Under the pieces are notes generated by a model. It was not told the DNA's origin and did not search any database. It saw only the letters and a list, made by a program, of their open reading frames with translations. Position numbers and translations under genes: made by a program. Positions 25,601 to 39,100 of a DNA stretch of 64,000 nucleotides are shown here, piece after piece (positions within the stretch are counted from its first letter, which is position 1; every line of letters starts with the position of its first letter). This stretch comes from Glandiceps talaboti (lineage: Eukaryota; Hemichordata; Enteropneusta; Spengelidae), in contig NC_135570.1 of the NCBI RefSeq assembly GCF_964340395.1, forward strand, positions 14,553,822-14,617,821, given 5' to 3'.

Positions 25601-28080
25601 CAAGTACCGTACACCACACTGGCATTCGCATGCCATTGAATCCTGTTGTCATGGCACTTCAAGCCAGCAGTTTACTCACTTTTCACCAATTCATTATGTT
25701 GTATTGTCTGTTTATTTCAGAGCTATCTCTATCAAATTTGTCAAGGTATCGTATTTTGCCATTCAAGACGTGTTGTCCATAGAGATCTGAAACCACAGAA
25801 TCTATTGATAGACAGTAAAGGTCTCATAAAGTTAGCAGACTTTGGTCTTGCTAGAGCCTTTGGTATCCCAGTCAGAGTTTATACACATGAGGTGGTTACC
25901 CTTTGGTACCGTGCTCCAGAAGTTCTTCTTGGTTCACCTCGTTACTCTACTCCTGTTGATGTCTGGAGTATTGGCTGTATCTATGCTGAAATGGCAACCA
26001 AAAGACCCCTCTTTCACGGAGACTCAGAAATTGACCAACTCTTCCGTATTTTCAGGTATGTTACATTACTGATTTGTCTGCCTTAAAGTGGCCATATGGA
26101 TGAGGATTGGGTATTTAATTTTGGATTTTTAATTTATAAAACAATTTTATCATGGTTTCGTACTTGAAAAATCAACATGAAACAACATTATGCTAAGCCT
26201 TTTTGTGTACATGTAACTCAATAAATTGAAAAAGCATAATAAATGTGTAAAATGTTTGTTATTGTACATACAGCAACAAACTTTTTACACATTATTTAGC
26301 TTTTTGCAATGTATCGAGTTACAAACACAGACTTGGTTAATGTTGTTTCACATTAATTTTTCAACTAGGAAGCCATGGTGAAATTGTTTTATAAATGAAA
26401 AATCCAAAATAAATACCCAATCCTCATCCATATGGCCACTTTAAAGGCATGACTGCCTGTGCCTGACTGTATGTTTGGAGGTGGAGAACTTGTGATGACT
26501 CACTGGCAAGTAATCACCAAAATATAAACATTCCCTATTTGGTTTGTTCACATACGTAAATATCGCATATTTGAATAATCCTGAGTGACACACAATCTAA
26601 ACAGCTGTTTGCTGGGGAATTTGTCTCATTTTGAAAGGTTTTTACATTCTATGAAACAAACAGATTAATTTTCAACTAATTTATGTATCAAGTTACCATC
26701 CTACGACATTCTAAAACAATGTGTACATGATTCATGACCTGTGTGTTTCTTGGAGTACAGAAAAAATGCTGAAAATAAGACCCAATAGCTAGTGCTCAGT
26801 ACAGCATTTTGAATTTCCTGCATTTGCATAGATTAGCCATAATCCTCTTTATATACGACAATTTTGTGTTTAAAGGGAACTTCACTCCAGGAAATAGAAA
26901 CATTTTCATAAACTATGGGTTCTTGAGAATCATTTCATGATTTTACATCACCTACAATTACTTGTGATTTCTATTTCTAACAGGACACTTGGAACACCAA
27001 ATGAAACATCATGGCCCGGTGTGAGTTCACTACCTGACTATAAACCTACCTTCCCTTGCTGGAAAGTCAACCAACTACACACAGCAGTCAAGAACCTTGA
27101 TGAAGATGGCATGGATCTCCTACAGGTCAGTCACAATCTTAATTTTTTAATTTTATCTCACTGTGAACACAGATTAACAGTTACATTTGAATCTTCCTTG
27201 TTTCATCTGACAGTGATGTTGATTTGTGTTCACACTGACATAAAATGTATTATTTTATATGCTTGCATGCCATCAGTGTCTGTTTTATGTCATCTATATA
27301 ACAAAAACTTATCACATATCAGTATATCGGTAATACCCCTCCCTGTATTTGGCAGCTCTCTAAGCCTCCATAGTATACTCGCATATCAATATAGTACCCC
27401 TCCCAGTATTGAACTGCTCTCTAAGCCTCCGTAGTATACTTGCATATAAATATAGTACCCCTCCCAGTATTGGGCAGCTCTCTAAGACTCCGTAGTATAC
27501 TTGCATATAAATATAGTACCCCTCCCAGTATTGGGCAGCTCTCTAAGCCTCCATAGTATACTTGCATATAAATATAGTACCCCTCCCAGTATTGGGCAAC
27601 TCTCTAAACTATCAAACTACTGTTCATTGTCATTGTTCTGTACAGTGTAAGGTATAAAAACCCACATCTCGAGTATTACACAATTTTCCAGGAAAACTAC
27701 TCACTACCCAACCCTTTTCGGCATCAAATTTGAACAAGTTGTAACATTCATGATATATTTATTCACCATTCAATTCATATACCAAAATAATTATCAACTC
27801 AAGAATGCAAGATCTAACAAAAGCCTGTTGAGGTGTGTACAATTGAAGAATCAAGCTGATTTTATACTCATTTACTGAGAAATTGACGAAACACTTCTTA
27901 AAAAGTCTGTTGAAGTGCACTCATTTACTGCCAAGATCTGTAACAAATCGTCTTGTATTTCTCTTTCAGAAAATGCTTATATATGACCCAGCACGTCGTT
28001 TATCAGCCAAGGCAGCACTCAAACATCCATACTTTGAAGATCTTGACAAAAGTGTCTTACCTGGTACGATTATAGAATAA
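22696..28080 (+). CDS. CDK1: Cyclin-dependent kinase 1 (cdc2)
   Basis: This is the mitotic Ser/Thr kinase that with cyclin B (and A) drives G2/M. Six coding exons join in phase to 301 residues plus stop: 22696-22732, 23647-23803, 24816-24939, 25721-26055, 26984-27125, 27970-28080; human CDK1 has 297. All introns are GT-AG. Seen in the protein: glycine loop GEGTYG with the inhibitory sites Thr14 and Tyr15, Lys33, the cyclin-binding helix PSTAIRE at 45-51, HRDLKPQN with catalytic Asp128, DFG Asp146, and the T-loop [12 protein letters not shown] with activating Thr161. The diagnostic phrase [13 protein letters not shown] favours CDK1 over CDK2/3. The start has a good Kozak context (A at -3, G at +4). 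The tail ends LPGTIIE and is slightly longer than in vertebrates. Introns hold MITEs and a tandem repeat but the frame is intact. It is convergent with LARP7. Confidence 0.97.
23381..23432. repeat. 38-bp palindrome in CDK1 intron, 7-bp duplication
   Basis: Positions 23388-23425 (CTTGGAG...CTCCAAG with aattatactg/cagtataatt arms) match the copy at 13044. Flanks ggttaac and gattaac agree at 6 of 7. Confidence 0.72.
24536..24630. mobile_element. Short MITE, about 95 bp, first copy
   Basis: Diverged inverted ends tttatctcaatgtga / tgttcacagtgagataaaa. A related copy with clearer arms lies at 27151-27245; both are in CDK1 introns. Confidence 0.6.
26083..26444. mobile_element. Palindromic MITE, TTAA-flanked (family A)
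   Basis: The ends TTAAAGTGGCCATATGGA and TCCATATGGCCACTTTAA are reverse complements. The arms extend through most of the 362 bp. It lies just inside CDK1 intron 5, starting 28 bp after the exon end at 26055. TTAA at both borders suggests a piggyBac- or Kolobok-type target. Other copies: 31890, 33733, 49218 (nested) and 54079 (half). Confidence 0.82.
27151..27245. mobile_element. Short MITE, about 95 bp, second copy
   Basis: The arms ttttatctcactgtgaacac and gtgttcacactgacataaaa are inverted. It starts 26 bp after the end of CDK1 exon 5 at 27125. Confidence 0.65.
27310..27605. repeat. Tandem repeat, about 61-bp unit, CDK1 intron
   Basis: About five units built on tagtacccctcccagtatt followed by gctctctaagcctcc. 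The first unit is most diverged. Confidence 0.88.
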
Positions 28081-28400
28081 CATTTGACATGGTAATGTTT
28101 ATATACAAATCACCGTACTCCAGTGTAACTGACGTCGACACAGCAATGTTTATATACAAATCACTGTCGTTTCTTTCATTTGGACTGGGATTCATCTAGT
28201 GCACAACGGAAGGCTAATTAGTATTCATAAATGCAAATTACTGTTCAGGTATCCAAATTTTGTAATATTGAATGAAGAATACTCATTAGCTTTGCATTGT
28301 GCACTGTATATTTGACACATGACAATAGGAGCAAAAACTCCCCAACATGTACAGGTTGATGTACAAATCGATTGGGTTGGATAACCATGTTGTAGTATAG

Positions 28401-28757
28401 TACAACTGTAGACATCAGACTGTGGACGAATGGAACCTGTTACAAACAGGGAAAGTAAACAAATAATTTGGATTAATAACACTTGGCACAGCATGTTGGA
28501 AGTACAGAGACTTGTATTACAGTCCATCATTTGATAAGAACAGTTTTATATGTACATGAAATGCCAGGGGGACTGGAAATTTGTCTGTGAATGTGACCTA
28601 ATATGTAAAGAGGCCATAAAAATGTTCCTATCAAGTGATGGAATGTAATACAAGTCTCTGTACCTCCAACATGCTGTACCAAGTGTTATTAATCCAATTC
28701 AGTTGTTTACTTTCCTTGTTTGTAACAGGTTCTGTTTGTCTGATCTCTAAAGTTGTA
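28401..28757. mobile_element. Palindromic MITE (family C, TA-flanked) in probable CDK1 3' UTR
   Basis: The termini tacaactgtagacatcagac and (reverse complement) tacaactttagagatcagac pair, and the arms contain aacctgttacaaac. TA borders suggest Tc1/mariner. It lies between the CDK1 stop (28080) and the candidate poly(A) signal (29326), so it may be transcribed as a long hairpin. Related copies: 61241 (truncated) and 63539. Confidence 0.78.
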
Positions 28758-29294
28758 ATAACACGATAGTGAAGAAAAGTTTGTAATTTCAAATTTTTCA
28801 ACATATTTATTTGGATAATTCATACTTCTATAACAATGTTTGAACCATGTATAAACACAATTAAAAGCTAGTAGTTATCGCAGGTAAATTAACCTGTCAA
28901 TAATGTACCATCATCGTAAACCACAGTCTCTTGTACGACACCGTCCAAGATTCTGTCGTGAAAGAAATATCAGCTCTAGTTTGCGAGAATGTAATTTACA
29001 AGTTGATGAAAATTATGGTCAGACAAATGTCCAGGACTGTATGAAAGTTATTGATGACCACCACCACACCTTGGTTACATATATCATAACAAAATGATTG
29101 GTTGAGTTTGAAGCCAAAATGGTTTTTAAGACAACCAAACTGAGAAACTATAATCTGGTTTTGTACTGGTATAAATGACTCACTATAGAAATCGTTTATC
29201 TGTACCACTATAATGTATATAGTTTGAAGTCACTTAGATATTTCATTTGTACTTTTGTACTATGTCAACTTTTCATTTCTCTGATCTACACTTC

Positions 29295-29520
29295 TGTCCT
29301 CTTCCATTTGTTTGTTTTTTCTTCAAATAAATGATTATATGATTTATTTCTTTTGTGTTTGAAAGTCTGTTTGAATGTGAGTGAGGCTGTATGGTACAAC
29401 ATGATGGGGACTTCCATGTTGTTGTCTTTCTTCAATCAAATAATTGATTATATAGATTATGTCTTTTGTGTTTGATTGTATTTGAATGTGAGTGAGCCTG
29501 TATGGTATATGACATGATGG
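29295..29520. repeat. Tandem duplication, about 115 bp, at CDK1 3' end
   Basis: Phrases tgattatat, cttttgtgtttga, tttgaatgtgagtgag and ctgtatggta recur in the same order from about 29330 and again from about 29447. Only the first copy keeps an exact AATAAA (29326). Confidence 0.75.
29326..29331 (+). terminator. Candidate CDK1 polyadenylation signal
   Basis: Canonical AATAAA is followed within about 25-60 bp by a T/GT-rich tract (ttcttttgtgtttg). It lies 1.25 kb past the stop codon, implying a long 3' UTR; earlier sites were not ruled out. Confidence 0.5.
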
Positions 29521-31889
29521 GACACCCTCACATAACAGTCAACCCCTTTTAGAACATGCCAGTGAGGGTGGTATGACACTAATTGGCAACCTAAGGTAAT
29601 AGACTGCAAGGGTTGTCATTGTATTGTTCATGAGGGTAATCCCTATCCAGTCGCCACAAAACAATCAAAAAGGAGCATACACAGCATAGGTTAGACTAAG
29701 ATATGTCGTGTTGCTTCAGCCTCCTTTCTTGACTGATGTGTGAGGGCACCCCGTCACAGCATACCTTACAGACTATAATAGGTAACAACCTAGCGAATGA
29801 TAACCATGGGCCGGGGAGAGAGTACTTGCAAATCATTGATAAATATTTTGCTATGATGTGATAGTTTTTCAGATATCCCTTGTGTGTGGGTAGGAGCCTT
29901 TCTTTGTTATCATTTTACATGTGCAAAACGCTTGTACCATATGGTGAAGGCTGCAAGATCAACCTTTGTAATGTAGTCTTGGTTGCCCAGATTCCACTGT
30001 CGGCTCTGGCTTTACAGCCACCCAGAGACAGCAAGCAGTAGGAGTTTGCAGTGGAGTCCAAGTATCTGAGACAATTTTTATTAGCACTTTCTTAATTATT
30101 CGCAAGACATTTTTGTAATGAACTTTAAAAATAATGGGAATACATTGTAACAACAATGGCAAACCCTTCAGTATCACCATGGTGGACCAAGATGGGCAGC
30201 TAAAGAACAATATTAAGGTCTTAACCCTTACAACACCATGTCTGCATATATGCAGACAGTCCCTTCCGGGTTCCCAGACCTCATCTGTATATAAGCATAC
30301 AAGTTAACTTGTTTGCTTATTAAGCCCAATTTTCACCTCTTCATTTCATATCAGGGTAAATTAATATTCATTTCACAATATATACGTAATGGGTGGATAA
30401 GGAAAAAATAGGATTGATTGTATGTTTTATTATTCTGTTCAAGTTAAAGTTGATAATTGTAGAGTAGGTAAGATCCTACTGTGTTGTGGGGAAAAAGTCC
30501 TTGGCCTAAGGAGTCTTTTGCATGAAAAGTCATTGGCCTAGGGAGTCTTTTACATGAAAGTCTACGGCATCTTAAAGGTTAATCGCAACTCCCTCAGCTT
30601 GACCATACATGAGTTATTATTTTATGTTTATGATCAGACTGCAGTTTTAGTTTTTGTCATTATTTTCATGGCAAGTGAGAGCTAAAATGAAATCTTAATT
30701 ATCATATTCAACTAACCATTGCCTTTGAGCGAAGTCATCTCTTAGTGTCATTCAAGCAAACACACCAGTGTTTTTTCTCAAGTTGTATATTTCTCATCTA
30801 TCAGGGCTTTGTCATTTTATTTTACCCAAAAATACCTTTTTAGTTCATATCAAAATATTTCTGGAGACCAATTGTAACAAACCAAGAAATCTGCTTTATT
30901 TCATAAATGTATTAAACTTTCAATACGAAAACTGAATTTCATATGGTGTCTTGCATATTGATGTAACATGCTTCGGGCCTTTTTTTACTTCACTTTTTGT
31001 TCAACTTTTGTGTTATTCTATTTTGAGTGAAGTGGTTGAATTGAAGGATATGATGCTCATAAACTAGCAAATACCATATAAAGAATATTTATTTTGTTGT
31101 GAGTATATGTGTGTACCTATAATACTGGGCTGGTTTCCGGTCCCATACCAGCTTTGGTAATAGGGACCGATATTAGCAAATTTATCCATGGTTGTGATTG
31201 GTTATAATTCTTTGCATTCTGATTGGTCTGTCAGTAAATAATTTCAAATGGTAGAGCACTGATCTCGGTCTCGTGGAGACAAATTTGATACATTGTGTCA
31301 CGACATCAAAGTGGTTGGCTGATGCCTGAGGGCGCCCCGTCACAGAGAACCTTACAGACGAAGCCTTACACTATATCATCTTTGGGGAAAGAGTTATGGA
31401 ACACATAATCAGAATATAAGTTGGGTAGCGTGAGGAGCCGCTTGCTAATAATAATATTCAAATCTCCACTTAAGTAGTGGAGTAGCAAGCATTGACGAGG
31501 GACAAACGTTGTTGGGGGTTGGTTTTTTTGTTTGTTTGTTTTGGTTTTTTTTTTGGGGGGGGGGGCAAATTTCAAAGATTATCACATTACACACGTACTT
31601 TCATGGTCAAGTAATGACACTAAATATGTTTTATCAAAGTTCAAGGCAGTTTTATTTCTTCTTATATATGACAAAGTGAACTCCAACTCTAAACAAATGG
31701 CATTATTAAACACCATGTACACACAGTATTTCATGATGGCAACCCATGATGTTTATAAGTGCCAGTGTGGCATACTCAGGAGTAATTTGCACGTGTTTGC
31801 AGCTAGCTGTGCACTTGTGAAAATACAACAGAACATGTTACAAGCAATCTGAGTACCTATACTCATGCACCATGTTATTACTGCATGTG
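29521..31889. other. Intergenic between convergent CDK1 and LARP7, no gene seen
   Basis: Contains old repeat fragments: gggcaccccgtcacag at 29740-29785 is related to 31326-31360. A T/G-tract occurs at 31518-31564. The largest reading frames show no domain. Confidence 0.5.
31250..31365 (+). repeat. Possible tRNA-derived SINE fragment
   Basis: The string ggtagagcactgatctcgg resembles a tRNA A-box and anticodon-arm region. It is followed about 75 bp later by a body phrase, gggcgccccgtcacag, that recurs at 29743. No intact B-box or tail is visible. Confidence 0.35.
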
Positions 31890-32240
31890 TTAAAGTGGCC
31901 ATATGGATGAGAATTTGGTATTTATTTTGGATTTTTATTTGATAAAACAGCTTCACTATGTTTTTCTACTTGAAAAAATAATGCAAAATAACATATACCA
32001 AGTCCATGTTCATAACTCAATACATTGCAAAAAGATGCAAAAAGTGTAAAAAGTTTGTTATTGTACGTACAATAACAAACATTTTACACATTGTTTAATG
32101 TTTTGCTGTTTATTGAGATGTGAACATGGACTTGGTATGTTATTTCACATTATTTTTTCAAGTAGGAAGCCATGATAAAATTGTTTTATGAATAAAAATC
32201 CAAAATAAATACCAAATTCTCATCCATATGGCCACTTTAA
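31890..32240. mobile_element. Palindromic MITE family A, full copy
   Basis: Both ends are intact with TTAA borders (TTAAAGTGGCCATATGGA / TCCATATGGCCACTTTAA), 351 bp. Confidence 0.85.
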
Positions 32241-33157
32241 CCAGTAATGTTGCGTACATGGAAGGCTTGTATGCTATCTTGCATACAGGTATGCAATATT
32301 TTCGTTACATACACTGCAATTCAAAATACCAACAGTATACATGTATGTTTTTACCAATGTAAGGAATCGCTGACGTTTTATGCAATAATACCAATCACAC
32401 AATAGGAAAGTAAACAAAAAGGATGAACAATTTAAGTTTATATAAGATATTCGTAACATCAATGGCAGTTATCACATATTACATCTTAAAACGAAGTATA
32501 ATATGCTTGATAATAAATCATAAAAGCCACACAGTCTGGTCACTCTGCAGGTAATCTCATAGTCAGTATGATGGAAACATTTTCACTAAAACTTTAAATT
32601 CACTAAGATGAGGGAAGAGTCTGCATGAAAGCTGAGCTGTCCAACATAATTTGAAAACCAGAGTTAAAGTTGAAAGGTCATTGTCATAATTAGTTCGGCT
32701 GAAAAATACAGTTTTTATGAAAGCAACAAAATCTTTACCTGTACTAAAATACTGGTTAATTTCTGTGTTGCTGACATCTGAATTTTGGCAGTTTGAAAGT
32801 ACAAAACACAATGTAGTCTCGCACAAATCTTGTATCCTGGATGTCATACAGGTTTAATACTGGGTTCAGTTACTGTGTTTTCTTGTTTTTCTGTTTCACT
32901 GGTCAATCAACCAATGACAAATAAAGTGGTTGATCCATTCTGACCATTGGCACAAATGTCCTTTTCCGCTAACATGATTTCTGTAAACACAGATTGGTCC
33001 TATGTCAATGAGTCAGGTACAGGTTGATAATGTCAAAGTTCAAAATGATTGATCTTCTGTGGCTGCTACAACGATCACACCACTGAGGTCAAAGTTCAAA
33101 ATAAGTGATCCTATGTCACTGACACAAAGGTCATGCCACTGAGGTCAAAGTTCAAAA

Positions 33158-36100
33158 TCAGTCATCATCATCAAATCTGATATGACTTCCTGATCCCACA
33201 CTGGCTGTTGACAGTCTTGATGCTTTGCTGAGAACCTGTCAAGAAAAATTCGATACAGTAAAAATCATTTACTATCATCACTATCTGGCATACTACTCAA
33301 CAAATCCATATGATAAAACAGTTTAATTCATAATATTGTTAGTTTTTATAGCCCTTTCCCACTATATGCTCAAAGCATTTTACAATTATTACCCCTGGCT
33401 CGGATCTATAGCGGCACAACGAACCTTTATACTTCCTCAACCCCCTGGGGAGCATACGATCCATTGCAGCCTTTATAAGTGCATAGGATTAAAGAATTCA
33501 CATAGCAAACTGTGTCCTCCTAGGTCCCCAATTATACAGCTGGGCTCACTGGGACACAAACAAGGACCAACTCTTACACATGTCTTAGTTATTCAGAAAC
33601 GAACGGCAGTGGCAAGGCTCAAACCTGCAACCTGCAGATTCCAAGATTCCACTCTAACCATTCGACCATCATGACTCACAATTCATAAACCAATTCTCCT
33701 AGACAAACATTCCAATACTGCTGCAGCTTTTGGTGTGGCCATATGGATGAGGATTGGGTATTTATTTTGGAATTTTTTAAATTTATAAAACAATTTTATC
33801 ATGTTGTCCTACTAAAAGAATAAGTGTGTGAAATACATAAACCAATGCTGTGTTTGGAACTCAATAAATTGCAAAATGCTAAAAAGAATGTCAAGACATC
33901 TACAAACATTTTACACATTTATCAATCTTTTGCAATTTATTGAGTTACAAACAAGGACTTGGCATTTGTTGGTTCACATTGATTTTACAAAGTATGAAGC
34001 CATGATAAAATTGTGTTATAAATTAAAATCCAAAATAAATACCCAATCCTCATCCATATGGCCACTTTAATTCTGTTATGCATCATTCTTGGTTTAGATC
34101 CACTTACTCCACAGGACAACCGTTATCATTTCAACATTCAATACAGACTTTCTTAGAAAATGAAGAACCACGACAATCGTCTTTCTCCTTGCAGCCTTCA
34201 CACTCACCTTTTCAAGACCTTTCTTTTTAGCTCTTTTGTTATTTTTCCCAGAATTGAGTTTAGTATTTCTATCAGAGTTCATCTTCTGCCAGTACTGTTT
34301 TTCTTCTTCTCCTGCAAGCATAAAAGCTCTGTATAAACACTATACAACTACTCTAAATTATCTGTACTTTGCACAACTAACGTAGTAAAGTGATTGGCAA
34401 ACAATACACATCTGTTAAAGGGGCACACACTGAGTTTATAAACCTTTTACTCATGTGAAAATACTTACATAAACCCTTGATTAAACTATTATAGTATAGT
34501 ATTTATATCAATGCATGCCTTCTATGACAGTACAATTGCCTTCAAATTTTGCTAGACCAGTTGATTGCATGCCTAGTATGGATTCCTTGACATTTTTTGG
34601 TACATACCAAAATTGTATGTTATACATATATCTTAATACCATGTTTGAGTTCATTCAATTGCAAGTGATAGTTACGTTTGCTTCAGTAAGTAGAATACTA
34701 GGAGTGACTTGAATATGCAGCATAAATCTCACCCCAAAAATGTATAAACTCAGCTTGTGCCCCTTTAATGTAAATTGCAATGGACTGATGCATTGACCCA
34801 TCCTTTACATCTTCAGTCTAGTTTAATTCTTACTTACTGCAAGATGTTACCTTAGTTAAAGGAGTGATCTCTTTATAAATTGTTTCATTGAGTGAGCCTT
34901 GAAAGTGAGCATTGCTTAGTACAAGTTTCAAGTCACATTCAAGTGGGTCAGTTGAGGTTACCATGGCAATGTCCATTACAGCCACTAGTGAAAGCAACCT
35001 GTCACCAAATCCTGAATTTGTTTATTCAACATTCAATATGGAATCAAGACTCAGTGTTGGCACAAATAATGAAGAACAACAAATAGTTGGTGTACCATTA
35101 TGTAAGGGACGACCGCACAATGTCACACAAGCCCAATAAGCGAACTTCATGTGAGGGGATCTGGCATCAATGTGATTGCTGGAATTTCATTTTCACACTT
35201 CCAACCAAATTTTGACAGAAAATTTTTATTCCTTCAATGATAACATTTTTGTATTTACTACTGAGATGTTAAGTTGATAAAAATTTACTTAAACTGTGAG
35301 ATACAGTCCTGGGTTTCCAGTAGTATTTTAATGTGTTTACCATCATGTTTTTATATTTAATACATCAATCATAGTGGTATAACCATTGCAGATTTCATCA
35401 TAGTTTACTTCATATAAAACATGTGATTTCGCACTAAGGAACATTCGTTTATTATAATATCTATATTTCCTGGATTCTATTCCCATTAAAATTCAACTAA
35501 GGACAGTTACCTGTTAACAATGATGTGAAGAGTTTACTTTCTTGACCAGCTTCACAGAACTGTTGAACAACTTGCTCAGCGCCCTCTGGTGTTTGGAACC
35601 TGACATGTCCCTCTGCATCGCCATCCTTCATGTCAATGTATGCAATTGGTGCAATACTAGCCAACAGTTCCTGCAATGATGAAATGTATTTCACATACAA
35701 ATGAAACATGTGATCTCACAGAGATGATAGTTGATAAAACTTCCCATACTGTAATAAAATTGGGCCAAATTAATTGAACTTCCGGGTTGGTACTGACGTT
35801 GGATTATATTGTATGTGTTTGAATCTTCAGTGGGTAGCGTGCGTTCTGAATCGTGTGTATAGAACACAGAATGTGCATTGTACATGCTGATTATTATATC
35901 ACAAGTTATGGGTTATATATGTGTACATAATTAGTAATAAACAAGTAAATATTTTAGAAGGTTTTTTAGGAATACGACAAAATATGATCAGCATCTGAAT
36001 ACAGACTGAGTGCGCCTGGTTAGTAAGTTGGTAACTGTGTACCTACCCTAAGGATTCGTTTGGTGGCAAAGGCTTTGTTGCTGTTAAATTTGATGACAAC

Positions 36101-39100
36101 CCCCTCTGTAAATGGTATTTCTGTGGGTCTGGCTTTGCTGTCTTTCATCTCTCCTCCCTCATCTTTGCTACCGTTGCTTGTAATGGCAGCCATATCTTTC
36201 TTTAGCTGAGCCATGTTTGCTTTCTGGAGTTGTAGGTACTCCTTCCTCAGTTCAAGCCATTCTCTCCTGCAAAGTAACAGAAATACAGAGATCAGTTCTT
36301 GTGTTTGACAAATAGTAACACACTTGTTACCATGACGACGGTGAATGCATAGGAACAACGTGTTTATACTCAGGAACACACTGTCACATGCATGATGATG
36401 ATGTAAGACTTGTAACTAATTGCCTGATTATTCTCCAGGCTTAGTATTTTCTATGAATGTTTGGTTTATATTCGACTGACAAAAATAACGCATTACATTT
36501 GCACATTGCAGCTACAAGGTAACATGTACAGGTACATGTGATCTCTAGAATCACTTCCTGATTAGACTAGTTTGTATCAGGCTAGCTCAGGGTCAGCATG
36601 GTGTCTACCCTTCACCAGCATGACTAGTGTTAGGAACTAGAAGGGTTAATGTCTGCATCACTGTTACAATTCTATTTCAATAGCCAATTTGAAGTTATTT
36701 GTGTACAAGCAATACCCCCTGGTACAGTGGTAGAAAGAAGATTAATACCCAGCTAGCCCAATGCTAACACTTGGATGGCACTACCACTATACCAGCATGT
36801 GTTAGCAACTGGAATTCACATAGTTAATGTCTATATCAGTCATACATTAAAATCCTGTTTTTTCCCCAAGTTGTAGTATTTTGTGTACAACAGTACCCCC
36901 TGATAGAAAGGGAATTAATACTAGGGTAGCTTATAGCTAATTCTCGGCTGGCGCTAACACATAGCCAGCATATGTTAGCAACTGGAAGGGCCTATACAGA
37001 TACAGGCTAGTTCTGTGCTAATTCTGGGCTGGCACTAATATCTACCCTAAACAGCATTGCTTAAAAGCAAATGGAAGGATTAATACGAATCAGTGTTGGC
37101 ATATTGGCATCACACTTGCCCAGTGATAACCATACCACACTATATAGTGATAACATTAGGCTTACAAAGAAAGGAATAGCAAATAAGCAAGGAATTATTG
37201 CATTGACTAAAACCAAGTACTCAGAACTTTGACTAAAAACACAGACCCATTTCAAGGTCTAAAATTATTTACATTTATGAGTCACAGACAACATGCTAAA
37301 TATTTAATTTATTGTCCACTTACTTTGGTAGGACTCTCAGTTTTGGCATTTCCATTTTATCTTTCAATTTCATTTTCTGTTTGTGTCTCTTCCTTTTTCT
37401 TTTAGATGACATATCTCTCTCCCCTTCATCTTTAAACTCTCTGTGTGTCCTCTTCAATTCATCTCTGTTGAGGTCGTCAGTATGTTTCCTTTTCCTTCCA
37501 TGTTTTACATGATCATGGTCATCACCATGTTCATCATGTTTCCGTGTTCGTTTCTTTTCAGACGCTTCATCATGATCACTATCACCATGGTGATGATGTC
37601 TTTTATGTTTTTGATGTTTTTCAGCATGTGTTTCATGATGTCTCTCTTTCTCATGTCTACGTTCTTTATCATGTGACTGTTTACTCTCGTGTTTATCTCC
37701 TTTGCTTTCATGTTCAACATGAGATGTTCTATGTTCACTATGTTTAACATCTTTTTTATCAACTCCCTTCGGTTTGTCTGTTTCTTGACTCTCATGATGT
37801 TTATGACGTTCCTCTTTTTTTGCCTTCTTCTTTTCAAGACAAGAGTCACTGTCATATTCTCTTTTCTTTGTAGATTTCACGATGTCTTCTTGAGCTTCTC
37901 CTTCACTTTGTTGCCGTTTCCTTTTCTTTCCCTGTTTTTCCTCTTTCCTTGCATTAACTCCATCGTCATCACCATCTTCACCTCCTGTTCTTTTCTTATG
38001 ATGTTCATCCTTTTCTTCGACACGTTTCTTGTGTTGTTTATCATCTTCGTCTTTACTTCTGAAGCTGTCCTGTCTGTCCCTATCTCTAATTTGTATATTC
38101 TGTACAATTTCACTTGTCGCATGGTGAGAACTGCTGATAATTTTCCCAGCCCTTGTTTTGGGAAATTTTCCTGGTCTACCCACGATGTCTTGAGGAGGAT
38201 TATTCAACATCTATGTAGGAGAAAGGCGAAGTCAAATTTACGATATTTAAAAATATCTGTATGAAGACAAAAGGATTCAGAGTTTGTAGAGCTTACAAGA
38301 CAATGAGCTGTCTTGAATAAAACTCGGCTATTTTCAGATACTGCTTGGTAACTCAACTTTCCCGATTACAACTTATTATCTGGATAGATAAAACTAACTC
38401 ACCTGACATGCCCTGTCTGCTTCTCCTGGCGTCTCAAACTCAACAAAAGCAAACCCTTTGATATCGTTAGTGCTTTTATACTTGGGTATACTGACATAAG
38501 TTACTTTACCACAGCAACTAAACACAGACTTCAACCATTCATGAGTAGCATTTGGTGGAATACATTCCTGTGTAGAGAAAGAAATATCAGGACTTGAAAT
38601 TAACAGTAGTCCCATGTCCACAGACTACCAATTCTTGTCATGGGGCTACCGTAATTTGCAGCTGGTAGCCCACTTAAGCTACTACTGATTATGTGATGAT
38701 TTAAAGGATGAGAGATTTATGGACATGAAAGTACTCTACTAACAAACATATTTCCAATAGAGGAATTGTTTTCAGTTCAGGAATATAGGACTACAGGTCA
38801 CAATCCATGGGCTACCAATTTCTGAAATTAGTAGCCCACTGGGACTACCAAAGAAAAAAGTTAATTTCAAGCCCTGTATATCTAACATTGTATGTACATG
38901 GAATGGAATGGAATTGAACATCGTTATAATATGAATCATCTTCCAACTACAAAGTGATGGACTTCAATATACATCTTTCTCCTACCATAGATGAAACAAC
39001 TGGATTTCATCAAAGGAACAGGTAGGAATAGAAATGAATTACGACTCTGGTAAGCCAGTCTTCGGTTTACTAAGATAGATACAAACTAAATATATCGTTC

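Noticed and set aside
28903-29097. 64-codon plus-strand ORF after CDK1
   Set aside because: Within the probable CDK1 3' UTR; no domain and no splice context.
33336-33674. 112-codon plus-strand ORF
   Set aside because: Entirely within the SINE.
37689-38264. 191-codon plus-strand ORF, Phe-rich
   Set aside because: Antisense shadow of the Lys/Glu/His-rich LARP7 exon 4.
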